A stretch of 58,328 nt of DNA. Origin: JAPLDA01 sp043787975. GTDB taxonomy: Bacteria; Bacteroidota; Bacteroidia; AKYH767-A; 2013-40CM-41-45. The position numbers and the translations under genes are program-made. The stretch's first letter is position 1; each line of letters begins with the position of its first letter. Below the pieces are notes generated by a model, which worked only from the letters and a program-made list of their open reading frames with translations, was not told the DNA's origin and ran no database searches. Of the stretch, positions 15,460 to 27,900 are shown in pieces. The stretch spans positions 1 through 58,328 of the forward strand of contig JAYVUK010000043.1 in NCBI GenBank assembly GCA_043787975.1. Direction: 5' to 3'.

Positions 15460-17958
15460 ATGCTTAGAAATTTCATCTCCGGGTATTTTCTGATTTCATT
15501 ATTCCTGATTTCATCTTTTGTTGCATCGGCACAGGTGACATCTGTAACAGGCCGTGTGTATGATCCGCTCACGAACGAACCGATTCCGTTTGCCAGCGTA
15601 GTTTTTAAATCGAGTACCATCGGAACCAACACCGACATCAACGGAAATTTTATTCTTGAATCGGTGAAAGATGTGGATAGCATCAGTGCCATGTTCATCG
15701 GTTATCTTCCGGCGACATTGAAAGTTAAAAAAGGAAAAGCACAGGTCATCAATTTCGCTTTGCGTGTCAACAAATTTGATTTACCGGAAGTGAGTGTGAA
15801 AGCAGGAGAAAACCCTGCTGATATCATCATGCGCAAAGTGCGCGAGCGCAAAGACAAGAACGATCGTAGAAACGTGGAAGCATACCAGTATGAAGCGTAC
15901 AACAAACTGGAGATGGACATCAACAACATCAGTGATAAATTCAAGAAACGGAGAATCTTCAAACCGTTTAAATTTATTTTTGATAACATCGACAGCAACG
16001 AAACAAACAAGAAACCTTTTCTTCCTGTTTTTATTTCTGAATCACTCTCCGATGTGTATTACCAAAAAAGTCCGGAGAAGAAAAAGGAAATTATTAAAGC
16101 CGTGAAAGCATCGGGCATTGAGAATTCCACCATCCAGCAATTCCTCGGTGACTTCTACCAGAACATCAACGTGTACGACAACACCATTTATCTTTTCGGA
16201 AAAGGTTTTGAAAGTCCGCTTGCAGACGGAGGCAATCTATTTTATAAATTTTATCTCGAAGACAGTGCATTCGTGGGTAATAGCTGGTGTTACAAACTAA
16301 GGTTCAAACCGAGAAGAAAACAGGAGCTTACCTTCATTGGTGATATGTGGATCAATGACACCACGTGGGCTATAAAAAAAATCAACATGCGTATTGCCGA
16401 TGACGCCAACATCAATTTCATTGAAGACATGGTGATTCATGATGACTACGAACAGGTGGAAGGAGAATGGATGCTGAAGAAAGATATTCTTGTCATCAAC
16501 ATTGCTCCGACTGAAACAAAGTCGAAAGAAAAAATGGGATTCATTGCGCGAAAGACGACTACCTATAAGGACATCATCATCAACAAACCAAAGCCAGAGG
16601 ATTTTTATGCAGAGAACAACCAGGCTGTTACCATTGCGGAAGGTGCTGATGCGCAGCCGGAAGAATTCTGGCAACAGAACCGTCATGATTCACTTTCCGT
16701 GCAGGAGAAAAAAATTTACGCGATGGTCGATACCATTCGCAAAGTACCTGCTTTTCAAACGTACCTTGATGTCATCAACGTAATTGCAACGGGCTATCTG
16801 GAAGAAGGTCCGGTTGACATTGGAACACTTTTTTCTTTTTACAGCAACAACAGTTATGAAGGTGACCGGATAAAATTGGGAGGGAGAACCAATTTGAATT
16901 TCAACGATGCAATTCAACTGAGGGGTTACGCGGCTTACGGAATGCGCGACAAAGATTTTAAATACAGCGGTGCGTTTGAATATTATTTTAAAGGCAAGCG
17001 CAACACATCGTTTGGCGGCGCTTATAAAAAAGATGTGGAGCAATTGGGCCAGGGGTTCACCACATTTGCAAGAGACAATGTGATCGTTACCTTGCTGGGC
17101 CGGATACGAAGTGCAAAATTCAACAGCATCGTTGAAGAAAAAATATTTTATGAAACGGATCTCGCAAAAGGATTAACGGGAATCATTTCCATCGCTCACA
17201 AAAAAATAGATCCCCTGGAAGCTTTACGGTTCACGTATTATACCGATGCAACGCATACCGACACCAGCACAGACGTGAATGCGTCTGAAGTGACGATTGC
17301 ATTTCGCTATGCATACAATGAACGTTTCATCGAACGGAAAAAAGCAGTCGGGAGAAAAAACGGTCGTATCAGTTTAGGCAGTTTGTACCCGATCACGAGA
17401 ATTGCGTACACACAGGGATTGAAAAATATTCTCGGCAGTACACTTCTGTATCAAAAGCTGACGTTGAGAGTGCGGGATAAAATTTACTTTGGCATTTTGG
17501 GTGTTTCAGATTATGAATTGGAAGCTGGAAAAATCTGGAAAACGGTTCCTTATCCATTGCTTGAAGTGCATCGCGGAAATGAAACCTATACGTATGATCG
17601 TAATACCTTCAACCTGATGAACTATTATGAATTTGTAAGTGATCAGTTTGTGTCCATGGTAGCAACACATCGTTTCAATGGTTTCTTCCTCGATAAATTC
17701 CCGTTGCTCAGAAAATTAAAATTGCGGGAGTTGGTGACAGCGAATTTCCTGCTTGGAAGTGTTTCATCATCAAACAGGAATATCCTCGTTGATCCGAATT
17801 CCTTTTACTCGCTGAACAAACCTTATTTTGAAGCAGGAGTCGGAATCGAAAACATTTTGAAATTCGGACGCATTGATCTGATCAAACGGTTTAGTTATCT
17901 CGATCATCAGAATATTTCCAGGTTTGCAATTAGGTTTAGTTTCGAGGTTATTATTTAG
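15460..17958 (+). CDS. Outer-membrane DUF5686 protein with carboxypeptidase-regulatory-like domain
   Basis: An 832-residue protein. Signal peptide MLRNFISGYFLISLFLISSFVASAQ. Residues about 27-105 form a CarboxypepD_reg-like beta-sandwich (VTGRVYDPLTNEPIPFASV, GTNTDINGNFIL). The rest is the DUF5686 region, ending in a beta-rich part with aromatic strand ends (the last residue group is RFAIRFSFEVII). This is the common Bacteroidota architecture, and the C-terminal half is predicted to be an outer-membrane barrel. Function is unknown. It is upstream of lptB but separated by word repeats, so co-transcription is uncertain. Confidence 0.9.
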   Translation: MLRNFISGYFLISLFLISSFVASAQVTSVTGRVYDPLTNEPIPFASVVFKSSTIGTNTDINGNFILESVKDVDSISAMFIGYLPATLKVKKGKAQVINFALRVNKFDLPEVSVKAGENPADIIMRKVRERKDKNDRRNVEAYQYEAYNKLEMDINNISDKFKKRRIFKPFKFIFDNIDSNETNKKPFLPVFISESLSDVYYQKSPEKKKEIIKAVKASGIENSTIQQFLGDFYQNINVYDNTIYLFGKGFESPLADGGNLFYKFYLEDSAFVGNSWCYKLRFKPRRKQELTFIGDMWINDTTWAIKKINMRIADDANINFIEDMVIHDDYEQVEGEWMLKKDILVINIAPTETKSKEKMGFIARKTTTYKDIIINKPKPEDFYAENNQAVTIAEGADAQPEEFWQQNRHDSLSVQEKKIYAMVDTIRKVPAFQTYLDVINVIATGYLEEGPVDIGTLFSFYSNNSYEGDRIKLGGRTNLNFNDAIQLRGYAAYGMRDKDFKYSGAFEYYFKGKRNTSFGGAYKKDVEQLGQGFTTFARDNVIVTLLGRIRSAKFNSIVEEKIFYETDLAKGLTGIISIAHKKIDPLEALRFTYYTDATHTDTSTDVNASEVTIAFRYAYNERFIERKKAVGRKNGRISLGSLYPITRIAYTQGLKNILGSTLLYQKLTLRVRDKIYFGILGVSDYELEAGKIWKTVPYPLLEVHRGNETYTYDRNTFNLMNYYEFVSDQFVSMVATHRFNGFFLDKFPLLRKLKLRELVTANFLLGSVSSSNRNILVDPNSFYSLNKPYFEAGVGIENILKFGRIDLIKRFSYLDHQNISRFAIRFSFEVII

Positions 17959-17963
17959 GAAAT

Positions 17964-18099
17964 AGTTCATTAGTGCAATGGTTCATTAGTGCAATAGTTG
18001 AGACTCCAACCATTTAACCATTTAGCAATTCAGCATTAAATTTAAATCAACTAATATTGTTTCTTATTTCGAATTCATAACTCATAATTTATAATTCAA
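17964..18099. repeat. Word repeats between the DUF5686 gene and lptB
   Basis: A 16-nt word, GTTCATTAGTGCAATG, occurs twice in tandem at 17965-17996. It is followed by CCATTTAACCATTTAG and, at 18070-18098, by ATTCATAACTCATAATTTATAATTC-type words. The whole 143-nt gap is built from such units, leaving little room for a conventional promoter. Confidence 0.7.
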
Positions 18100-18101
18100 C
18101 G

Positions 18102-18827
18102 TTGTTACTTCGCGGAGAAAATTTAGTGAAGCGGTATAAAAGCCGCACCGTTGTTGATCATGTAAACATACAGGTTCAGCAGGGAGAAATTGTTGGTTTG
18201 CTGGGGCCGAATGGTGCCGGTAAAACAACTTCTTTTTACATGATCGTCGGGTTGATAAAACCAAACGAAGGAAAAATTTACCTGGATGAACAGGAGATTA
18301 CCAATATGCCAATGTACAAGCGGTCGAAGATGGGAATCGGTTACCTGGCGCAGGAAGCATCGGTGTTTCGAAAACTGAGCGTGGAAGATAATATCAAAGC
18401 GGTTCTTGAAATGACGGACATGAGTAAGGATGTTCAACAGAAGAAACTGGAATCATTGCTCGATGAATTCGGATTGCAACGTATCCGGAAAAGTCGTGGA
18501 GATTTATTGTCGGGTGGTGAACGAAGAAGAACTGAAATTGCACGCGCGCTTGCCGTGGATCCGAAATTTATTTTGCTGGATGAACCGTTTGCAGGCGTTG
18601 ATCCGATTGCTGTGGAAGATATTCAGAGTATCGTAACGCATTTAAAGGATCGTAACATCGGCGTGCTTATCACCGATCACAATGTACATGAAACACTTAC
18701 CATTACCGACCGTGCTTATCTTTTGTTTGAAGGAAGAATTCTGAAAGCCGGTACGTCAGAAGATTTAGCGAATGATGAGGAAGTGAGAAAAGTCTATCTC
18801 GGTCAAAATTTTGAATTGAGAAGGTAG
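18102..18827 (+). CDS. lptB: LPS export ABC transporter ATP-binding protein LptB
   Basis: A 241-residue ABC ATPase. Walker A GPNGAGKTTSF at 35-45. Q-loop region GIGYLAQEASVFRKLSVEDN, characteristic of LptB. Signature LLSGGERRRTEIARAL. Walker B FILLDEPFAGVDPIAVEDIQ and the H-loop LITDHNVHETL. I keep the TTG start at 18102, because family members begin MxLRAENLVKxYK and no ATG lies in this position. It powers extraction of lipopolysaccharide from the inner membrane with LptFG(C), which are not in the window. It is followed 124 nt later by the giant adhesin start. Confidence 0.95.
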   Translation: MLLRGENLVKRYKSRTVVDHVNIQVQQGEIVGLLGPNGAGKTTSFYMIVGLIKPNEGKIYLDEQEITNMPMYKRSKMGIGYLAQEASVFRKLSVEDNIKAVLEMTDMSKDVQQKKLESLLDEFGLQRIRKSRGDLLSGGERRRTEIARALAVDPKFILLDEPFAGVDPIAVEDIQSIVTHLKDRNIGVLITDHNVHETLTITDRAYLLFEGRILKAGTSEDLANDEEVRKVYLGQNFELRR

Positions 18828-18951
18828 GTTTTGATTTTTTTCATTGACTTTTAAAGCATTTTTTTTTCGATTTATCCTGTTGATAAGCAGGTTTGTATTA
18901 TCAGAAGATTTTATCTACTTTTCATTGCTGAAATTAAGTTTAAGTTTCTTG

Positions 18952-21900
18952 ATGAAATTCTACACAACTAATTTTTTTATTTTAATTATTTCGCTGTTTC
19001 TTGCTGATAACTTGGTCGCTCAACCGGGCTGTCCGGCTATTAATGCAGGTCCGGATGTCGTGATGCCGTGCAATACTACGTGTACAAATCTTACTTCAAC
19101 GTATTTTCAAACCGGTGCTTCAAGTTCATATGCAGTTTCACCGATTGCTTATACACCATTTTCATATAATGGTGGAATTCCCATTATCATTGGTATTGAT
19201 GACAGGTGGTCAGGTGTAATTCCTCTTCCTTTTAACTTTTGTTTTTTTGGAACAGCCTATAACCAGGTCGTTGTTGGTTCCAATGGAATACTGTCATTCA
19301 ATACAGGGTATGCAGGCGGATTTTGTCCGTGGACGTTAGGCGCGGCATCTGCAATCCCCAATCCTTTTTTACCACTCAATAGTATCATGGGACCTTATCA
19401 CGATATTGATCCTAGTTGCCAGGGATTGATTGACTGGAGAATTACCGGAACTTTTCCATGTCGCACATTTAACATTTCTTATTACCAGATACCTTATTTC
19501 GGTGATCCTAACAGTGCGGCCTCAGTAGCCTGTGGCGTTGGCACCGGAATCTGTGGTGGTTCTTTGTTTGCGACTCATCAGATTATTCTTTATGAAACAA
19601 CAAACGTGATTGAAGTATATATTCAGAGCAAACCGGTTTGTAATGGTTGGAATGGCGGCCGTGCCATTGAAGGAATTCAGAATGCAACAGGTACCGTCGC
19701 TTTTCCTGTTCCCGGAAGGAATAACACCGTTTGGACGACAACCAATGATGGTTACCGGTTTACACCGAATGGACCTTCCAATGTAGCCGTTTCCTGGTAC
19801 AATGGCGCAACACAAATTTCAGCAACCAATACAGTGAATGTTTGTCCGGTTGTGCCAACGGTCTATACTGCACAAGCTGTTTATACACCATGCGCAGGAG
19901 GAACACTCGTTACGGTAACTGATAATGTATTGGTTTCTCCGTCTCCGCTTTCACAGAACATCAATCAAAGTGCAACTACGTGTATTAACCATCCTTTCAA
20001 TTTACCGTGGGGAGGAACGGCAAGCACAGCGGGAACCTATTCACATATTTATACAGGCTCTAACGGATGTGATTCAACGGTGAATATTACCCTTGCAGTG
20101 AATCCCGTTTATACAACCAATCAAAGTGCAAGCACGTGTCCAAGTCAGCCCTTCAATTTACCCTGGGGTGGCAGCACAAATACTGCAGGAACGTATTCAC
20201 ACATGTACACCACTGCAAACGGATGCGACTCTACAGTAAATATTACGCTCACCATTAATCCAAATGTGATCACGAATCTGAATGCAAGTACGTGTTCAAA
20301 TGTACCGTTCAATTTACCGTGGGGAGGAACGGCAAGCACTGCCGGAACATATTCTCATACATTCACGGATCCGGTAGGATGTGATTCAACAGTGAATATC
20401 ACGTTGGCGGTTAATCCTGTAATGACAACAAACCTGAATGCAAGTACGTGTTCGAATCATCCTTACAATTTACCCTGGGGCGGAAGTTCAAGTACAGCAG
20501 GAACGTACTCGCACATTTACACCAATGCAAGCGGATGTGATTCGACGATGAACATTACGCTGGTGGTTAATCCGATTAATACAACCAACCAAAATGCAAC
20601 CACGTGTGCAAATATTCCATTCAATTTGCCGTGGGGTGGTGCTACCAGTGTTTCAGGAACGTACTCACACATTTATACCAATGCAAGTGGTTGTGATTCG
20701 ACGGTTAACATTACGCTCGCTGTCAATCCTGTAATCACCACCAATCAAAATGCAAGCACGTGTTCGAACCAACCGTTTAACTTACCGTGGGGTGGCACAA
20801 CAATTTTTACAGGAACCTACTCACACATTTATACGAATGCAAGCGGATGTGATTCTACGGTAAATATTACTCTTACAGTACTTCCGACCTTCTTAACGAA
20901 TAACAGTACATTTATCTGTTCCAACCAACCATACAATTTTCCATGGGGAGGTTCAACAAATACCGCTGGATTCTATTCGCATATTTATACAAGTACAATC
21001 GGATGCGACTCGACTGTGAATGTTAACCTGGTAATTAATCCGGTTGTAACATTCAATTTGAATGCAAATACCTGTTCTAATCAACCGTTTAATTTGCCGT
21101 GGGGTGGAACAGCAAGTACAGCAGGTACCTACTCACACGTTTACAACAATGCAAGCGCATCCGGATGCGATTCAACGGTGAACATCACGTTGGCGATTAA
21201 TCCGATCATGACTACGAACCTGAATGCAAGTGCGTGTTCCAACATAGCATTCAATTTACCTTGGGGAGGAAGTGCAAGTTCGGCAGGAACATATTCACAC
21301 ATTTATTCGAATGTACTCGGATGTGATTCGACAGTGAACATCACACTGGCGATCAACCCGATCATGACCACGAACCTGAATGCAAGTACGTGTTCCAACA
21401 TAGCATTCAATTTACCTTGGGGAGGAAGTGCAAGCACTGCAGGAACGTATTCACATATTTATTCGAATGTACTCGGATGTGATTCAACGGTGAACATTAC
21501 GCTGGCAATTAATCCAATCATGACTACTAATTTGAATTCAAGTACATGTTCCAATATAGCGTTCAATTTACCTTGGGGAGGAAGTGCAAGCTCTGCAGGA
21601 ACGTACTCACACATTTACTCGAATGTGCTCGGATGTGATTCGACGGTGAACATTACGCTGGCGATCAATCCGATCATGACCACGAATCTGAATGCAAGCA
21701 CGTGTTCGAATGTTGCATTCAACTTACCGTGGGGAGGAAGTGCAAGTAGCGGCGGAACGTATTCGCATATTTATTCGAATGTTCTTGGATGCGATTCCAC
21801 GGTGAACATTACGCTGGCGATCAATCCGATCATGACCACGAACCTGAATGCAAGCACGTGTTCGAATGTTGCATTCAACTTACCGTGGGGAGGAAGTGCA

Positions 21901-24900
21901 AGTACTGCGGGAACGTATTCACACATTTACTCGAATGTACTCGGATGTGATTCAACGGTGAATATTACGCTTGCGATTAATCCGATCATGACCACCAACC
22001 TGAATGCAAGCACGTGTTCGAATGTGCCGTTCAACTTACCGTGGGGAGGAAGTGCAAGTAGCGGCGGAACGTATTCGCATATTTATTCGAATGTGCTCGG
22101 ATGTGATTCGACGGTGAACATTACGCTTGCGATTAATCCGATCATGACCACGAATCTCAATTCAAGTACGTGTTCGAATGTGCCGTTCAATTTACCTTGG
22201 GGCGGAAGTGCAAGTTCAGCAGGAACGTATTCACATATTTATTCGAATGTACTCGGATGCGATTCCACGGTGAACATCACGCTTGCGATCAATCCGATTA
22301 TGACCACGAACCTTAATTCAAGTACGTGTTCGAATTTGCCGTTCAATTTACCTTGGGGCGGAAGTGCAAGTACAGCAGGAACGTATTCTCATATTTATTC
22401 GAATGTACTCGGATGCGATTCCACGGTGAACATCACACTTGCGATCAATCCGATCATGACAACGAACCTGAATGCAAGTACGTGTTCTAACATCGCATTC
22501 AATTTACCGTGGGGAGGAAGTGCAAGTACAGGCGGAACATACTCGCATATTTATTCCAATGTACTTGGATGTGATTCAACGGTGAACATCACGCTTGCGA
22601 TTAATCCGATCATGACCACGAACCTGAATGCGAGCACGTGTTCAAATCAACCTTTCAATTTACCATGGGGCGGAAGTGCAAGCACTGCAGGAACGTATTC
22701 ACATATTTATTCGAATGTACTCGGATGTGATTCAACGATGAACATCACGCTTGCGATCAATCCGATTATGACTACAAATTTAAATGCAAGTACGTGTTCT
22801 AACATCGCATTCAATTTACCTTGGGGCGGAAGTGCAAGTTCAGCAGGAACGTACTCGCATATTTATTCGAATGTCCTTGGATGTGATTCCACGGTGAACA
22901 TCACGCTTGCGATCAATCCGATCATGACCACGAATTTGAATGCAAGTACGTGTTCGAATGTACCGTTCAATTTACCATGGGGAGGAAGTGCAAGCACTGC
23001 AGGAACGTATTCACATATTTATTCGAATGTACTCGGATGTGATTCCACAGTGAACATTACGCTGGCGATCAACCCAATTCAAACTACAAATCTGAATGCA
23101 AGCACGTGTTCGAACATAACATTCAATTTGCCTTGGGGAGGAACAGCAAGTACAGGCGGAACATACTCACATATTTATTCCAATGTGCTTGGATGTGATT
23201 CAACGGTGAACATCACGCTTGCGATCAACCCAATTCAAACTACAAATCTAAATGCAAGTACGTGTTCCAATGTTGCATTCAACCTGCCTTGGGGAGGAAC
23301 AGCAAGTACAGGCGGAACATACTCGCATATTTATTCCAATGTGCTTGGATGTGATTCAACGGTAAACATTACCCTTGCGATTAATCCGATCATGACAACG
23401 AATCTCAATGCAAGCACGTGTTCCAACATAGCATTCAATTTACCGTGGGGAGGAAGTGCAAGTTCAGCAGGAACGTATTCACATATTTATTCGAATGTCC
23501 TCGGATGTGATTCCACGGTGAACATTACGTTGGCGATCAACCCAATCATGACCACAAATTTAAATGCAAGTACGTGTTCCAACATAGCATTCAACTTGCC
23601 ATGGGGAGGCAGTGCAAGTACATCAGGAACGTATTCTCATATTTATTCGAATGTACTCGGATGTGATTCAACGGTAAACATTACGCTTGCGATCAATCCG
23701 ATTATGACTACAAATCTAAATGCAAGCACATGTTCCAATATTGCATTCAACTTACCGTGGGGAGGAACAGCAAGTACAGGCGGAACATATTCGCATATTT
23801 ATTCCAATGTGCTCGGATGTGATTCAACAGTGAACATCACGCTGGTGATTAATCCGATCATGACCACTAACCTGAATGCAAGCACGTGTTCGAATGTGCC
23901 GTTCAACTTACCGTGGGGCGGAAGTGCAAGTAGCGGCGGAACGTACTCACACATTTACTCGAATGTTCTCGGATGTGATTCTACAGTGAACATCATACTG
24001 GCGATTAATCCGATCATGACTACAAATTTAAATGCAAGTACGTGTTCTAACATCGCGTTCAATTTACATTGGGGCGGAAGTGCAAGTTCGGCAGGAACGT
24101 ATTCGCATATTTATTCGAATGTACTCGGATGTGATTCCACGGTGAATATCACGCTGGCGATCAACCCGATCATGACCACTAATCTCAATGCTAGTACATG
24201 TTCTAACATCGCATTCAATTTACCGTGGGGCGGAAGTGCAAGCACAGCAGGAACGTATTCGCACATTTACTCGAATGTTCTCGGATGTGATTCGACAGTG
24301 AATATTACGCTGTCGATCAATCCTGTCATGACTACCAATCTTAATGCAAGCACATGTGTTAGCCATCCGTTCAACTTACCCTGGGGAGGCATAGCAAGTA
24401 CTGCCGGAACATATTCACACACTTACAGCAATGCAAGCGGATGCGATTCAACCGTGAACATCACACTTTCGATTGGCCCTGATATCATAACAAATCAGAA
24501 TGTATCATTGTGCACCGGCCAATCCCTTAGCTTACCTTGGGGCGGCAGTGTAAGTACCGCAGGAATATATTCTCATACATACCTTGTTCCCGGTGGATGT
24601 GATTCGACGGTGAACATCACTTTGTCGGTTAATCCGATCATGACTGCGAATCAAAATGCAAGTACGTGTTCGAACCAGCCGTTTAACTTATCATGGGGTG
24701 GAACAGTGAGTACTGCAGGAACGTACTCACACATATACACCAGCTCAGCCGGCTGTGATTCAACCGTGAATGTCACACTGGTGATTAATCCGATCATGAC
24801 TACGAATTTGAATGCGAGTACATGTTCGGATCAACCATTCAACTTACCGTGGGGTGGAAGTACAAGTACATCAGGAACCTACTTCCACGTTTATTCCAAT

Positions 24901-27900
24901 GCGTTTGGCTGTGATTCAACAGTGAATATTACGTTGGTTGTTCATCCGGTTAATACAACGAATCAGAATGCAAATACCTGTTCAAATCACCCGTTCAATT
25001 TACCGTGGGGTGGCAGCGTAAGTACAGCCGGAACATATTCGCATATTTATTCCAATGCATTTGGATGTGATTCCACAGTGAACATTACACTGGCAGTAAA
25101 TCCTGTGATGACTACAAATCAAAATGCCAACACGTGTTCGAATCAACCGTTTAATTTGCCGTGGGGTGGTGCAACAAGTATTGCAGGAGCCTACTCACAT
25201 GTTTATGCGAATGCAAGCGGATGTGATTCAACGGTGAACATTACCTTGGCGATCAACCCGGTTACAACGACCAATCTGAATGCTTCAACATGTGTGACAC
25301 AGCCTTTCAACTTGCCATGGGGCGGCACTACAAGTACTGCAGGAACGTACTCTCATGTGTACAGCAGTGTAAGTGGATGTGACTCCACAGTGAACATCAC
25401 ACTTTCGATTGGTGCGTCAATCATTACAAATCAGAATGCGTCAACGTGTTCTAACCAGGCATTCAACTTACCGTGGGGTGGTACGGTGAGTGTAGCCGGA
25501 ACATATTCTCACACTTACCTGAATCCGGGCAGTTGTGATTCAACCGTAAACATTACGCTTTCGATTAATCCGGTTGTTGCCTTGAATCAAAATGCAAGTA
25601 CCTGTTCAAACCAACCGTTTAACTTGCCGTGGGGCGGTAATGTAAGTACAGCAGGAACCTACTCACATACGTTCACCAATGCAAGCGGATGTGATTCAAC
25701 ATTGAATATCTTATTGTCGATCAATCCTGTCACAACAACTAATCAGAATGCATCGACCTGTGCAACGCAGCCATTCAATTTGCCATGGGGTGGAATCGCA
25801 AGTACTGTAGGAACATATTCTCATACGTATTCAAATGCACTTGGATGTGATTCAATAGTGAACATCACACTTTCGATCAATCCAATTATAACAACAAACA
25901 TAAACACGAATACGTGCGCAAATCATCCGTTTAATTTACCATGGGGTGGCACAGCAAGCGTTGCGGGAATCTATTCTCATACATACGTGAATCCGGGCGC
26001 ATGCGATTCTACAGTGAACATCACGCTGTCTATCAACCCGATCACAACAACAAACCTGAATGCGAGCACCTGTGTAACCCAGCCATTTAATTTGCCATGG
26101 GGTGGTACCACCAATATAGCTGGAACCTATTCGCACATATATACAGGAGCAAGCGGATGTGATTCAACAGTAAACATCACACTTTCAATTGGTCCATCTA
26201 TTATTATAAATCAGAACGCATCCACCTGTGCAAACCAACCGTTCAATTTACCATGGGGAGGAACAGCAAGCATAGCCGGAACATATTCTCATACGTACCT
26301 GAATCCGGGTTCATGTGATTCGACTGTGAATATCACGTTGGCGATTAACCCCATCATCACAACAAATCAGAATGCTACAACGTGTGCAACCCAGCCATTC
26401 AATTTACCGTGGGGCGGGACGACAAGCACAGCCGGAATTTACTCTCATACTTATGTAAATGCACTTGGATGTGATTCAACGTTGAACATCACCCTTGCGA
26501 TTAGTCCGACAATCATCATAAATCAAAATGCAAGTACGTGCTCGAATCATCCGTTTAATTTACCATGGGGTGGCACAGCAAGTTCAGCGGGAACCTACTC
26601 TCATAATTATATCAATGCGAGTGGGTGTGATTCAACAGTGAACATTACACTTGCGATCAACCCTGTTGTAATTACGAATCAGAATGCGTCAACCTGTGTA
26701 ACACAACCTTTCAATCTTCCGTGGGGTGGTACCACAAATACAGCGGGAACCTATTCACATACGTATACCGGTACAAGCGGATGTGATTCAACTGTGAACA
26801 TTATACTTTCGATCGGTCCGACCATCATTACAAACCTGAATGCAAGTACATGTTCGAATGTAGCATTCAACTTACCATGGGGTGGAAGCGCAAACACAGC
26901 TGGAACATATTCCCATACCTACCTGAATCCGGGTTCATGTGATTCGACTGTGAACATTACGTTGGCGATCAATCCGATCACAACAACAAATCTGAATGCA
27001 TCCACCTGTGCTGCACAGCCGTTCAATTTACCTTGGGGTGGTACAGCGAGTGTAGCCGGAACGTATTCACATACATATACAAATGGAAGCGGATGCGATT
27101 CCACTGTGGACATTACGCTTTCAATTGCTGCAACGATCATCGTAAATCAAAATGCAAGTACATGTTCCAATCAACCGTTTAACTTACCATGGGGTGGCAG
27201 CGCAAGCACGGCCGGAATATATTCGCATACCTACCTGAATCCTGCTGGGTGTGATTCAACCGTGAACATCACACTTTCCATTAATCCGATCGTGGCTACG
27301 AATCAAAATGCAAGTACGTGTTCCAATCATCCGTTTAATTTACCGTGGGGTGGGGTAGCGAGTGTAGCAGGAACTTATACGCACATTTATGCTAACGTAC
27401 TTGGATGTGATTCAACTGTGAACATTACACTTTCTGTGAACAATGTTCTCGCTTCTGTTGCCAATCCGCAAATCTGTCAGGGACAGAATTATATTTTACC
27501 GGATGGAAGTTCAGTGAATGTAACCGGAACATATTCTACTACCTTAACGGGTTCGAACGGGTGCGATTCAGTCATTACAACAAACCTGTCTGTGACAAGC
27601 ACCCTCACTTCGACAGCCAATCCGCAAATCTGTCAAGGACAGCAGTATATTTTACCTGACGGAAGTTCTGTGAGTGCAACAGGAACTTACAGCACAACAT
27701 TAGCGAGTACAGGTGGTTGTGATTCTGTCATCACAACAAATTTGATTGTGAATACTCCGATTACTTCGATAGCGAATCCGCAAATTTGTCCTGGACAGAA
27801 TTATATTTTACCTGACGGAAGTTCAGTAAGTATAGCAGGAACGTATACCACAACGCTGGCAAGTTCCAGTGGATGCGACAGTGTGATTACAACTAATCTT